Assembly: GCA_015501585.1 (NCBI GenBank)
Contig: JADNRY010000011.1
Location: 310,001 to 374,000, forward strand
DNA: 64,000 nucleotides
Direction of reading: 5' to 3'
From: Rhodocollybia butyracea
Lineage: Eukaryota > Basidiomycota > Agaricomycetes > Agaricales > Omphalotaceae
Part shown: positions 12,064-22,305 of the stretch, in pieces
Layout: each line of letters starts with the position of its first letter
Numbering within the stretch: position 1 is the first letter of the stretch
Translations under genes and position numbers: made by a program
The notes under the pieces: model-generated
The model's input: the letters and a program-made list of their open reading frames with translations, nothing else
Database searches by the model: none
What the model was told of the DNA's origin: nothing

Positions 12064-13546
12064 ATGTCATCATCTTCCTCGCTTTCAACCGCTGAAGGCT
12101 TTCTAATTGGTGGACTAGCGGCTTGTATCGGGGTACAAAATCATGCAGCGGTCATAATCTCTTGGGCTTAATAAGGCTATACAGGTCACCATCTCCAACC
12201 CAGCAGAAGTTGTTAAAACGCGTCTACAGCTACAAGGAGAACTTGCCAAGGCAGGAGCTATCAAAGTATACAAACACGCACCAGATGCTTTTGTTAAAAC
12301 TTGGAAAAATGAGGGCATAAGAGGATTACAGAGAGGCCTTGGACCTGCTGTAAGTCATGTTATCTGTCTTAGCTGTACTCTTTTCTGATTTTAGGCGTAT
12401 GCAGTATATATACCAAGTGAGCTATGGGCAGTAAATGGTGTTTACACTCCTACTAAGACGGCGTTTTTAGATTCTTCTCAATGGGTCTCGTCTTGGTATT
12501 ACCTGTTTTCTGCTGTTCCCTTTGTTTTGCCTTAATCGTATTCAGGATTCTACGAACCATTCCGACGAGGGATAAACGGGCTAGTTGGCCGGTCAGCCGA
12601 AGAACAGATTCCAATTACCTCCGTGCTAGCCGGTGCCTCCAGTGGTGCCGTAGGAGGTTTGTCAAATCGTTCTATCCCTTGTGTTGCTCACCTAGCTGAC
12701 TCTTACAAGCATCCCTTGGTAATCCACTATTCCTCATCAAAGCACGTATGCAGGTTCGTCCGCCTATCTTGGTGGTATCCTCCTCGTATCTATTCTGCTT
12801 GTGTTTGAAAGGCGTACTCACCCGCACTACCCGTCGGGGCACAACATTACTACAAAAATTCCTTTCATGCACTGTCAACGATCTTTAAAGCAGAACGCTT
12901 CCGTGGACTAGTCCGAGGGATCGATGCTGCCATTCTAAGGACTTCTATGGGTTCTTCTGTAAGAATATTTCACGTTGTCTCGAAACCTTACTCACTCCGC
13001 CGTTGCAGGTACAATTACCAAGTTATAATTTCACCAAAAATCAACTGGTCAAACGTGGAATTCTTCCAAATAACAGCCCCTGGACATTTTTAGCTAGTAG
13101 TTCCGTCTCTGGAGCCTGCGTTGTAAGTATGTCTTTGGGATGTAATAATCTAAACACTAAAGCAAAAAATTTCAGTGTGTAGTGATGCAACCAGCAGATA
13201 CTGTATGCATTCTTCTGATTCTCGATATGTTACTTGCTGACAGACACTCTTTTGTTAGGCGCTAACTCGAATGTACAATCAACCGACAACTCGAAACGCA
13301 GAGGGTAAAGTGGTTGGAACCCTATACAAGAACCCAATAGACTGTTTATGGAAGACGTTCAAAGCCGAAGGTGTGCGTGGATGGTATAAAGGTACACTCA
13401 GGTATTCGTCGACCGTGAGCCCAACTTGAACTCTCATTTTAGGATCAACTGCACATTTCCTCAGAATCGCTCCGCATACTATTGTAACGCTAACAGCGAA
13501 CGATATACTAATCAACCTCTACAAGAAAGCCAAGGCCGTGCAATGA
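12064..13546 (+). CDS. oac1: Mitochondrial carrier, oxaloacetate carrier type (Oac1/SLC25A34-35)
   Basis: Inner-membrane transporter of the SLC25 family; the nearest recognisable group transports oxaloacetate, sulfate and related anions. All three signature repeats are visible: NPAEVVKTRLQLQGE, NPLFLIKARMQ and QPADTALTRMYNQP, each followed by the second-helix pattern (GLQRGLGPA; GLVRGIDAAILRTS; GWYKGSTAHFLRI). The ATG at 12064 starts MSSSSSLSTAEGFLIGGLAAC. The first intron starts GGTACAAAA and ends ATACAG before GTCACCATC. At least seven introns interrupt the gene; one joins GAVG to ASLGNPLF. The stop is TGA 13544-13546. Substrate preference is inferred from overall similarity and is less certain than the family. 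Confidence 0.88.
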
Positions 13547-14157
13547 AGTAGATAGAGTACGGTAATTAGGCACTAGTGTATTCTACATTAAATACATGTA
13601 ATAGATGGAAGATGTAGATCTTATATTCCGTACAGTAAGTTGGATGCTTTTGACTTCCGGAAAATATGATGCAGTGCCACTAGTGAAAAACTCCTCTCAT
13701 AGACAGACTCTAAAATCTCAGACTCTCGACACTACGAGTCAAGATATAGTTAAAGTCGAATCGTTCGATAAATGGATGACCTGTGCGTGATTTATTTTAC
13801 CAAATGGCTGAGTGCATCGTAGTACGAGCAAATATGACTCTGACAAGCTACGCGACCTGCCAACCCTACATCCTGCTAATTTTTTGTGAATAAAACTCTG
13901 GATGTGGTACTGTTAACGATCTATCAACTCATGGGCTGAATCTTCAATCATCTGGATGGCCAAGCAGATCACTCGATGCTTTGGCGCTATCTGTGGGACT
14001 ACCAGAGTGATCAAGACCAGTTGGTCTCAGGCCACTCTCTACACTTAGGGGAATTTTTGGCTAGTAGCGCCGTGGTTCAAGCTCACTGACATATATTTAA
14101 TTCAAGATTGTGCCAGTGGCTTTTAATATACACTTCCTTCGACTCGGGGTGACACCT
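13547..14157. other. Intergenic; start of the repeat island
   Basis: No convincing gene. Bases 13836-13864 match 17937-17965 (direct) and part of 15593-15614 (inverted). From about 13961 the sequence belongs to the direct duplication described separately. Confidence 0.6.
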
Positions 14158-14693
14158 TCACTCTAGTTCAGCACAGGTCATCAAGCCGTTGCTTGGGGAA
14201 TATGAAACACACGAATCTTTGATAGATATTATTAGTATATAAACGAGAGCAATAAGCATGGGGTATAAGATGATACTCGCCGACACCAAGATTGACACTA
14301 AGGAACGTCCCTTGCTCCGCAAAGCACTCGCAGGTAAAGATTGCTTCCTGGGTGATAGAACAGTCCACACAACCTTCGATGGGATCCTCTGCAACGTTGC
14401 TAAAGGTGAAGATGCCCCAGTTAGTAATCCAATCAACAACCGATAAAAGGATGAAACTACCCAGGTAGAGGAAAAGGGCACACAAGTCTGTTTGCATTTT
14501 CCTCGAACGCAAGGCAATCGAATATAAGGTTCAATGTAGCAGCCTCTACGCCTCCGGCAGCAGTCTCGCAGTTAGCGTTAAGTTGAAAATTACCATTGCC
14601 CGAGAGGGTGAAGTCAGAGCAAAATTCAAGGAGACTTTGTCCATAGACAAATGGGAGCAACAAGGAGAGGGTGGTGGCAAGCTTGATCGGCAT
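14158..14693 (-). CDS. Secreted cyanovirin-N-like (CVNH) small protein, copy 1
   Basis: The spliced protein is 134 residues. Three exons were worked out: 14693-14461, 14399-14287 and 14216-14158. Intron 1 (GTAGTT...TTTAG) contains a CTAAC branch site; intron 2 (GTGTCG...CAAAG) contains TACTAAT. The N-terminus MPIKLATTLSLLLPFVYGQ is a signal peptide. The mature part has two similar halves: FCSDFTLSG, LNANCET, LNL then RLVC; and GCVDCSI, FTCEC, FLSVNL, DSCV then LMTC. This two-fold pattern, with paired LNL/VNL strands and cysteines, resembles fungal CVNH domains, which are typically carbohydrate-binding. A TATA box lies 60 bp upstream of the start codon. The CVNH assignment is by pattern, not alignment. 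It could instead be another small Cys-rich secreted family. Function and ligand unknown. Confidence 0.7.
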
Positions 14694-14752
14694 GGTAAGA
14701 TGAACACCAGAATGGAGTATACTGGGGAAAAAGATAGGTGAGAGAACGAGCC

Positions 14753-14758
14753 TTTATA
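14753..14758 (-). promoter_or_regulatory. TATA box of CVNH-like gene 1
   Basis: TATAAAG on the minus strand, 60 bp upstream of the ATG. The same element lies at the same distance in copy 2. Confidence 0.6.
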
Positions 14759-15537
14759 GACCCAAAAGCTGGGCGATGGCATGGGTGCATCTGCACTGTC
14801 TACTCTTCTTGTCGAGTGCTGGGAGTTTTCAGGCTTTTCTGCTACTCGGAAACATAGCCAATACATGCCAGCTGTATTTGTTCCTTGATAAGTCAGCACA
14901 GGAGACGTTTGAGGCACGCTCAGTGGCGACCATTATTTAGGATACTCTCCTCACTCCCCCTCCTCATCATGGCACTGTAAAGGACCTACCACGTCATATG
15001 TCATCTCTCTCCTGACGAGTCTACTTACTTCTTTATGCGCGAGACAATGTAGTGTCGTTTGCGTCCTCTTTCCCATTACTTGATATCGCTAAATTAGTCG
15101 ACATCGAGGTCGATTCCGCTTCTCTTTGCTGATGATTTTTCTTCTCCCATGTCAGTGGGAGACAACACGAGATGGATGGGTGCCAACAGCCAGACAAACA
15201 ATATGAAAGACATTTCTGGTGTAAAACTTTTACCCGTCTCTCGCTCACTCATTGAAAACTTTAGGTCAACTTCAGCACTAGCTCCCACCGTCGAAACACG
15301 TACTCTTCTACGTGATGCCGCATGCTGCTAAAGGGCGAATACTTGAGTACGAATTACTTGGGCATAAAAGTCAATACAAGTTGAGACAGTGTCAGATTGG
15401 GAGACTCGATATTCCAGGGGAGCATAGTAGTATAAACTCCTAGGAATGCGTGTGGAAGGCTCAACTAAACATACCTCGACTCGTTAGTGTCAAGAGGTTT
15501 TAGATTCTGTCTTCGGGCCCAGACAACAACGTATAGG

Positions 15538-15561
15538 GATCAAATAGAATTCAAAATCATT
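15538..15561. repeat. 24-bp direct repeat, copy 1
   Basis: GATCAAATAGAATTC followed by AAAATCATT is identical to 17645-17668. Each copy lies just left of one arm of the inverted repeat, although the arms face opposite ways. Confidence 0.75.
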
Positions 15562-15578
15562 CCGATGACTCATCGATG

Positions 15579-15882
15579 CTTCCAAAAAAGTATTGGCAAG
15601 TGCTTGTCAGAGTCTTATTTTCTCGTAGCTAACTCGCATTAATGTCTGCAGTGATCATGATCCCCAAGTTTTAGAATAGCCTTGTCGACGTATTTGCCAA
15701 CCCATGGGGCTACTTATTCAACTCCCCTCCCTCGCTTCCCATTGTGCAACGCGTCCCTCCTGACCGCAGTCACAGTCACAGAGGCAGAGCGAGAACACAC
15801 AATATTGTGTATTTGATTCTACGCGTCACTTGGGGACATTTTTGCAATAGTTGGTATGAGATTTCGAGATTTCAGATTTTAG
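15579..15882 (+). repeat. Inverted repeat, left arm
   Basis: Forward sequence from CTTCCAAAAAAGTATTGGCAAG to GAGATTTCAGATTTTA matches, with gaps and mismatches, the reverse complement of 17674-17982. Shared blocks include AACTCGCATTAATGTCT, CCATTGTGCAA, ACGCGTCACTTGGGGACATT (ACACGTCACTTGGGGACATT in the other arm) and GAGATTTCAGATTTTA. No coding capacity seen. It may be a degenerate non-autonomous element or an inverted spacer. Confidence 0.75.
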
Positions 15883-16128
15883 TATTAACTTTTACTCGAT
15901 TTTCTGGATGGGCCGTCATTTGGCGCCCCTTTCACCAAGCAGATTACTCAATGTTTTTGTGCTATCTGTGGGACTACCAAAGTGATCAAGATCAGTTGGT
16001 CTCAGGCCACTCTCTACATTTAGGGCACTGTTCGGCTAGTAGCGCCGTGGTTCAAGCTCACTGACATATATTCAATTCAAGATTGTGCCAGTGGCTTTTA
16101 ATATACACTTCCTTCGACTCGGGCATCT

Positions 16129-16666
16129 TCAATCTAGTTCAGCACAAGTCATCCCACTATTTGGGGAATATGAAACACACGAATCTTTGATAGATATTAT
16201 TAGTATATAAACGAGAGCAATAAGCATGGGTATAAGATGGTACTCGCCGACACCAAGATTGACACTAAGGAATGTCCCCTGGCCGATATCCGCAAAGCAC
16301 TCGCAGGTAAAGATTGCTTCCTGGGTGATAGAACAGTTCTCGCAACCTTCGATGGGATCCTCTGCAACGTTCCTAAAGGTGAAGATGCCCGAGTAAGCAA
16401 TCCAATCAACAACCGATAAAAAGATGAAACTACCCAGGTAGAGGAAAAGGGCACACAAGTCTGTTTGCATTTTCCTCGTACGCGAGGCAATCGAATATAA
16501 GGCTCAATGTAGCAGCCTCTACGCCTCCGGCAGCAGTCTCGCAGTTGGCGTTAAGTTGAAAATTTTCACTACCCGAGAGGGTGAAGTCGGAGCAAAATTC
16601 AAGGAGACTTTGTCCATAGACAAATGGGAGCAACAAGGAGAGGGTGGTGGCAAGCTTGATCGACAT
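16129..16666 (-). CDS. Secreted cyanovirin-N-like (CVNH) small protein, copy 2
   Basis: Paralogue of the gene at 14158-14693 with the same three-exon layout, signal peptide (MSIKLATTLSLLLPFVYGQ) and cysteine pattern. Differences include GSENFQLNANC for GNGNFQLNANC, GCENCSI for GCVDCSI, an ADIGQGT segment in place of AEQGT, and the end YSPNSGMTCAELD. The conserved splice sites give an intact product ending at TGA 16129-16131. Copy 1 has one more C than copy 2 within intron 2 (four versus three Cs before ATGCTTATTGC), so the difference does not break either protein. Both copies look expressible. Confidence 0.7.
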
Positions 16667-16726
16667 GGTAGGATGAACACCAGAATGGAGTGTACTGGGG
16701 GAAAAAGATAGGCGAAAGAACGAGCC

Positions 16727-16732
16727 TTTATA
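16727..16732 (-). promoter_or_regulatory. TATA box of CVNH-like gene 2
   Basis: TATAAAG on the minus strand, 61 bp upstream of the ATG, preserved from the duplication. Confidence 0.6.
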
Positions 16733-17644
16733 GACCCAAAGCTGGGCAATGGCATGGGTGCATCTGTACTGTCTACCCATCTTGTCGAGTGCTGGGAGTT
16801 TTCAGGCTTTTCTGCTACTCGGAAACATAACCAATACACGCCAGCTGCATTTGTTCCTTGATAAGTCAGTCACTGATACAAATTCTATCGCCTGGAGACG
16901 TTTGCGGCACGCGACCACCGTTATTTAGGATACCCTCCTCACTCCCCTCCTCACTCCTCCTCCTCATCATGGCACTGTAAAGGACCTACCACGTCATATG
17001 TCATCACTCTCCTGACGAGTCTACTTACTTCTTTATGCGCGAGACAATGTGGTGTCGTTTGCGTCCTCTTTCCCATTACTTGATATCGCTAGATTACATC
17101 GAGGTCGAATCCGCGTCTCTTTGCTGATGATTTTTCTTCTCCCATGTCAGTGGGAGACAACACGAGACGGACTGGTGCCAACAGCCAGACCAAGAATATG
17201 AAAGACATTTCTGGTGTAAAACTTTTACCCGTCTCTCGCTCACTAATGCTGCAGAAGTTATAAAAACTTCAGGCCAACTTCAGCACTAGCTCCCACCTCC
17301 TAATCGACACACGTACTCTTCGACATGGTGCCGCATGCTAAAGGGTGAGTATCTGAGTACGAACTACTTGGGCACAAAAGTCGAGTATATAGGCACAGTG
17401 CAGGTGACCATGGACGGGATGGAACTGCGGAAGAACCACAACTTCAGGGGCGCATCTGTTTAGAGATGAAGCAACTGTATGGGATGACATTAGTGAGGCA
17501 TATGTACTATACACGAGTTCTACCTTTCCTCTAGAAAAGTACACACTTGTGGGAGTCAATGAACGAAGAGGAGGGTTTCTGCCAGTCAGACTGGGAACCC
17601 GATATTATAGTGTAGGAGGTTTCAAGCACAGTTCAAGCACGCGT

Positions 17645-17668
17645 GATCAAATAGAATTCAAAATCATT
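17645..17668. repeat. 24-bp direct repeat, copy 2
   Basis: Identical to 15538-15561; immediately precedes the right arm of the inverted repeat. Confidence 0.75.
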
Positions 17669-17673
17669 TAGTC

Positions 17674-17982
17674 TGTAAAATCTGAAATCTCGACATATGT
17701 ACTGACTTTTTGATTGCGAGAATGTCCCCAAGTGACGTGTAGATTCTAGAATAAAATCCGCAAGAGACCTCAGACAACTACTATCCTCTGCTGTCTTGTG
17801 TGTTCCCAGTGTGGCTAGACGCATTGCACAATGGGAGGAGTTGGATAAGTAGCCTCATGGGCCGGCAATACATCGACAAGAATATTATAAAACCTAGGGA
17901 TTGTGATCACTGTAGACATTAATGCGAGTTGGCTGCGACTCTGACAAGCTACGCGACTTGCCAACACTTTTTCTTTTGGAAG
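17674..17982 (-). repeat. Inverted repeat, right arm
   Basis: Reverse complement of the left arm (15579-15882). Its outer end contains GACTCTGACAAGCTACGCGAC, also found directly at 13836-13856, so at least three copies or fragments of this sequence surround the CVNH-like genes. Confidence 0.75.
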
Positions 17983-18149
17983 ATAGCTGATTTAAATGGG
18001 TGGCGCAAAGCTCGTGGGAACCAAACTTTGTTATGGGTAATGCCGGTCCGCCGACAATGCTTCTTACATCATAAGTGACGCACTTTCCGAACAATCATAA
18101 TGAGACTAGATGCTTGAGAAATCTCCGACTCCGACTTGCCGACCACACC

Positions 18150-21100
18150 ATGTCGGTTCCAGAGCTGGTGTGGACAGAATTTTCTACGCCGCCTAGCACA
18201 GAGAGCGAATCGCATGACGCTTTCTTTCCCCCGCCACCCTTAGCTCCTGCTACCCAGAAACTTCGTAAACTAACTCATCCGCCTCCTTCATTTCACACTT
18301 TCTCATCTGCTCTTTATGCGGACCAGTCTTTTTCAGATGAACAACATTCAGCAGAGTACAATCTCAGTTTGGAAGCAGGGAGAAGAAGCGCTAATCAAGA
18401 TTATGACCGAACCTTTCGCTCTCAGTCAGACTCGGGCCATAGTTACGCTTATCCACGTTCTCTAGCCTCCACGTCGTCAAGGCCTCTTACTTTTCTCTCA
18501 ATGGCTGATTCACAGACGCCGTTATTGCGCTCTCTGTCCGCGCTCGGCACAAGAACACACACTCAGGCTCCAGCTCCGAGAAAACTAACAAAAAGAAGGC
18601 CTTCTGTCTATAATGAATTCAAACCTTTACCTGTCCCACAGCCGAAATCTCTGCCAATGCTTCCCCCTACTACCCCGTCTAAATCTGTAGAACAACTTTC
18701 GAGTGTACCCAAGAGACGTTCATCCATCAGCTTCGCCTTTACTGTCGCCTTGAAACGGCGCTTGAGTATGCCCGTAGACAAGAAACAACACGAGCAAGAA
18801 ACAAAAGTAACAGTACTGGTATGTTTATTTCTCTTGCTCTTATCACAGTCTATACAGTTCGCTTTCAGTCAAAAACACGTCACAAAGCGCATAATGTACG
18901 CGACTCGTCTGCTCCTTTACCTCTCATGCCCAGCTCGAGCGCGAAACACAAAGGCAAAGGCGCGGAAAAAGGGCTACCTTCGCCACCTCCACCTACGCCT
19001 CCAGCGAAGGATACGACCTACTTATCCTTTTCACGCATTTCCTTTCCATCTCCAGCACCGTCAGCGTCGTTCACGCCATCCAAGCTAAGAAAAAACACGA
19101 AAAGACAAGGAACAGAAGAAGAAGTTTTCCAATCAGCGGTGATGAGGAGGTCCCTCCTCTCCCAGCTCCACCGTTTCCACTCATTCGTGCGCATTATCCG
19201 TCTGATCCTCTTCAAACTTCATCTCCAACACAATTGGTCTATGATCTCAATCTTGATGTTGAACAGAAGGAGCTGCCTGCTACTCCTCGCTTAAGACCTC
19301 CTCTTGTTCGCAGGCTCCAAGATTACGGAACTCCCTCATCAGGGCATCCTGGAAGCCGTCAGGCATCTAGTTACGTTGAGGCAAGCACACAACGTCGCTG
19401 GACGCTTGCTATGGCAATGACGTCTGATGAGACAGATGAAATGTTTGTGCAAGAAGTGGAGAGGATTCGACGGGATTCCTTGCGTGTTTTTGATGAACAT
19501 GATGTCCCAAAAAAGAGTGTTGAGGGTGTAGGTGGATTCAAAGGATGGGAGTTTGGTTATCTCGATCCCGACGTTGGCAGTGACTCGGAGGATGAAGATG
19601 AAGCTTTCGACGAGAAAACCTTCACGGGCGTGTGTAATAGTCCAGAGAGGTCAATGCCCGATTTAGGTCGCTCAATGTCGGTCGCAGCATCATACCGAAC
19701 AAGCGAAGGAGCCCTTCCGGCGAGATCGGCCTCTGTGATGGATATGGGTAAATCTGGTTTAATTTCCAACACCTGTACGCTCAACTAACAATTGCCTATA
19801 GGGTATCCTCGAGTAAAACTCCCAAACAACACCTCAAGTCCAGACCCCACAAAGGCTTGGTCTCAGGCACTGCATGCGTTGCTTATCACGCGGGATCTCC
19901 TGAGAACAGAGCGAAATTACCTGAAACAACTGAAGTTACTGCTGTCCAGTTCTCCTTGTGCGATGACACCTGCTGCGCAGGCTATCGCGGAAACTTCGTT
20001 TCTATGGGGTATGCCTGGCCAAACAGCATCAACCGGAGTAGCATCGACAGCCAGCCTGTTAAGCTTGGCTACCGTTGTCACGCAAAAGCCTGTAGCACTT
20101 CCATGGCCTAACACTCCTCCACCAGCCCTTATGCACATGTACCTTCTCTCACTGATCGCACTCTCTTTATCGTTACTGAACGAGTGGGAGAAAGATCCAA
20201 CTGTAGCGGGAGCAGCCAGAGTTTTGGTTCAAAAGGAAGAAGAGATAGAAAGAATCTTCGTTGGTTGGTGTGGGATTATTGGTGGCTGGTTTACCCATAA
20301 GGAAGAGAAGGACACACCAAGAAAGCCGAATCCGTCGAGTGAAGAAGGCGGAATGGAAAAGAGGAGAAGAAGGCTGAGCAAGAGCAGGTTTATGACAACG
20401 ACTCCATCGAGCACACATCTTAATTCATCGATGGTATCGGCAGCTGGTTCTACCGCATCTATGTTATCTGCGCCCCCAACCGCGTTTCCTTCTTCCTGTT
20501 CGACTCCAAATACACTCTCCTCGCGGAGATCCGCTTCGACATCAAGCAGCATGTCAAGATGGAGAAAGAGCTTGCCAATTGTACCGGGGCTTGATCTCAA
20601 CCTTCCTACTCAGCAGATTCATGCTGAAAGCATTGTACCGTTTATAAGTGAACCTCCAAAATCTGCAGGACCGAGAATAGGAGGTTTCGACAAGCAATGG
20701 TCTTCGCCACCTGCTTTGACGTCGATGGAAATGGGGAAGATTCGCCGGGCTTCAACGTTCCTTAGCTTGAATACCCCTGGTTACAATGTATCTGAATTGG
20801 ACCGTGAAAAGTATGACTCGCGAGGACGAGAAAGAGAGAGGGATGTTAGGGATGCAGAAAAGGCAGAAGTTCCTCGTAGCAGAAGCTACGGTATGCTTCC
20901 GCGATTCGCAATGTCTGAGCAGAAACCGTCACCAACTAACGCTGACTCGAATGACCGGAAACTCCGTGGCCTGGTCGACTCGAGAGGACGAAAGATACAC
21001 TCCGTCCGCGAGCTGGGTATCTTACCGGTGCAGAGGGTTACCAGGTATGCACTACTGTTCCGAGGTAAGCAATGCTGGTTATTCGATGTATTGAGCCTGA

Positions 21101-21264
21101 GTTGATAGATAACTTTCACAGATCTTTTGAAACATACCCCAGAAACATCTCCTTCGCGCCCTCTTCTAGAACAGGCATCAGCCGCTGCAGTTCGCATTGC
21201 GACCAAATGCGACCGAGCTCAAGGGAACGCCGAACTTTTCTTTAATATTCCATTTAGTGGATAA
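18150..21264 (+). CDS. RhoGEF-like protein with a DH domain interrupted by a long low-complexity insert
   Basis: Starts MSVPELVWTEFSTPPS in a good context (CACACCATG). The first ~550 residues are Ser/Pro-rich and appear disordered, spread over at least three exons. From about 19850 the Dbl-homology start appears: ALLITRDLLRTERNYLKQLK. A long insert of basic, Ser-rich sequence follows (RRRRLSKSR, SSTSS runs). The diagnostic late DH helices then occur: VRELGILPVQRVTRYALLFR, and, after a short intron, DLLKHTPETSPSRPLLEQA. The stop is TAA 21262-21264. No PH domain is visible after the DH domain, which is unusual for Dbl proteins. DH proteins activate Rho/Cdc42 GTPases; whether this one is an active exchange factor is uncertain. 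Exon borders in 18780-19240 are approximate. Confidence 0.72.
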
Positions 21265-21473
21265 ATATATGTAGCAAAGTGTCCACTGTTCCCAGCGTGC
21301 ATCACATCCGACGATTTTATGTATATTACTTATACCCCCTTGCATACACCATCATCTGCACATCTTTTAAAAGCTACATACGTATTGTGTTGCATTTTGC
21401 TATCTGTACTTTACGATCTGCTGTATACAATTTCTCTACTCGTAGATTTTTCAATTTCAGTTTTACTTTCATT

Positions 21474-22300
21474 ATGAGCGCTAATTCGATGTACTTGCTT
21501 CTTTCTTCAACACGTTATGATGAAGCCTTGGTAAAATTCGACTGGAACGATGATCTCGATGGTCCTTCACCACTATTTCTACTTCCCTATCACTTTGATC
21601 GTCTTATTGAAGCTGCTGAGCAGCATAATTGGCGAAAAGCCAAAGAGTCAATGTCATATGGAACACTAAAGAAACTGTGTCTCGAGATGGTCAAGAAAAC
21701 CGTAGAGCCAGGCGAGGCTTTCAAGGTCAGCCATCAGCCATTCGGTATTTGGAAGCCTTTGTATCGACGAAGATCCTACAGGTTCGGATAACGCTTGCAG
21801 AAGAAGGGACAGTGGAAGTAATGGTCACTGCTGTTGTCCCATTTAGCGCAGATCCCACAGAGCTCGTCCATTTTAACCCTACTTGTGATACTCATCCAGA
21901 GAACGGAACCGTTGTCTCCGTTGGTCTTGACTCACAGAGTACTCCCTCGTCAATATTCACGCGTACGAAAACTACGCAGCGAGTACATTACGATGAAGCT
22001 CGAAAACGCGCAGGCGTATCTTCATCAGCTTCGGAAGTTCTATTATTTAATGATGATGATTCTATGATAACAGAGGCCACCATATCGAATGTCGCGTTCT
22101 ATCGTGCGGGACGCTGGCTAACACCCTCAACTTCTACAGGGTGTCTACCCGGGGTCGTTCGAAGATGGTTACTTGATAAGAAACTTGTAGATGAGGATGA
22201 TAAGAATGAATTGAACAAGGACACAATCTCAGTAGGGGAATGGGTTCTCCTTTCAAACGGCGTTCAAGGATGTAGATTGGGAAGGATTACTGTCAAGTAG
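21474..22300 (+). CDS. ABZ2: Aminodeoxychorismate lyase (class IV aminotransferase fold, Abz2/PabC type)
   Basis: PLP enzyme that splits 4-amino-4-deoxychorismate to p-aminobenzoate and pyruvate in folate synthesis. The start is ATG 21474 (MSANSMYLLLSSTRYDEALV). One intron (about 21727-21780, AAG|GTCAGC...CTACAG|GTTCGG) joins EAFK to VRITLAEEG. Family marks: LLPYHFDRL near the N-terminus, the presumed PLP lysine in TRTKTTQRVHYDEARKRAG, and the late phosphate-binding region ITEATISNVAFYRAGRW with STGCLPGVVRRWLL. The length, about 257 residues, fits. The stop codon lies 5 bp from that of the convergent UTP13 gene. Other class IV enzymes (branched-chain or D-amino acid aminotransferases) are less likely given the pattern. 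Confidence 0.85.
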
Positions 22301-22305
22301 TGTAA

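Larger units (their letters stand above)
13961..15390. repeat. Direct duplication, copy A (holds CVNH-like gene 1)
   Basis: Sequence from CAAGCAGATC at 13961 is closely similar to 15936 onward, at an offset of about 1.97 kb. Similarity covers the 3' flank, the whole gene and roughly 700 bp of upstream sequence, fading near the GGGCATAAAAGTC segment around 15360. Small indels and substitutions show the duplication is not very recent. Confidence 0.85.
15936..17395. repeat. Direct duplication, copy B (holds CVNH-like gene 2)
   Basis: Counterpart of 13961-15390. Begins at CAAGCAGATTACTCAATG and loses similarity around GGGCACAAAAGTCGAG. Copy B has a short insertion upstream of the gene (GTCACTGATACAAATTC near 16868) and an extra CTCCTCACTCC run near 16940, so the two promoters have diverged. 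Confidence 0.85.

Noticed and set aside
14158..14693. CVNH-like copy 1 as a pseudogene because of an extra base relative to copy 2
   Set aside because: The extra base lies inside intron 2; the spliced frame is intact in both copies.
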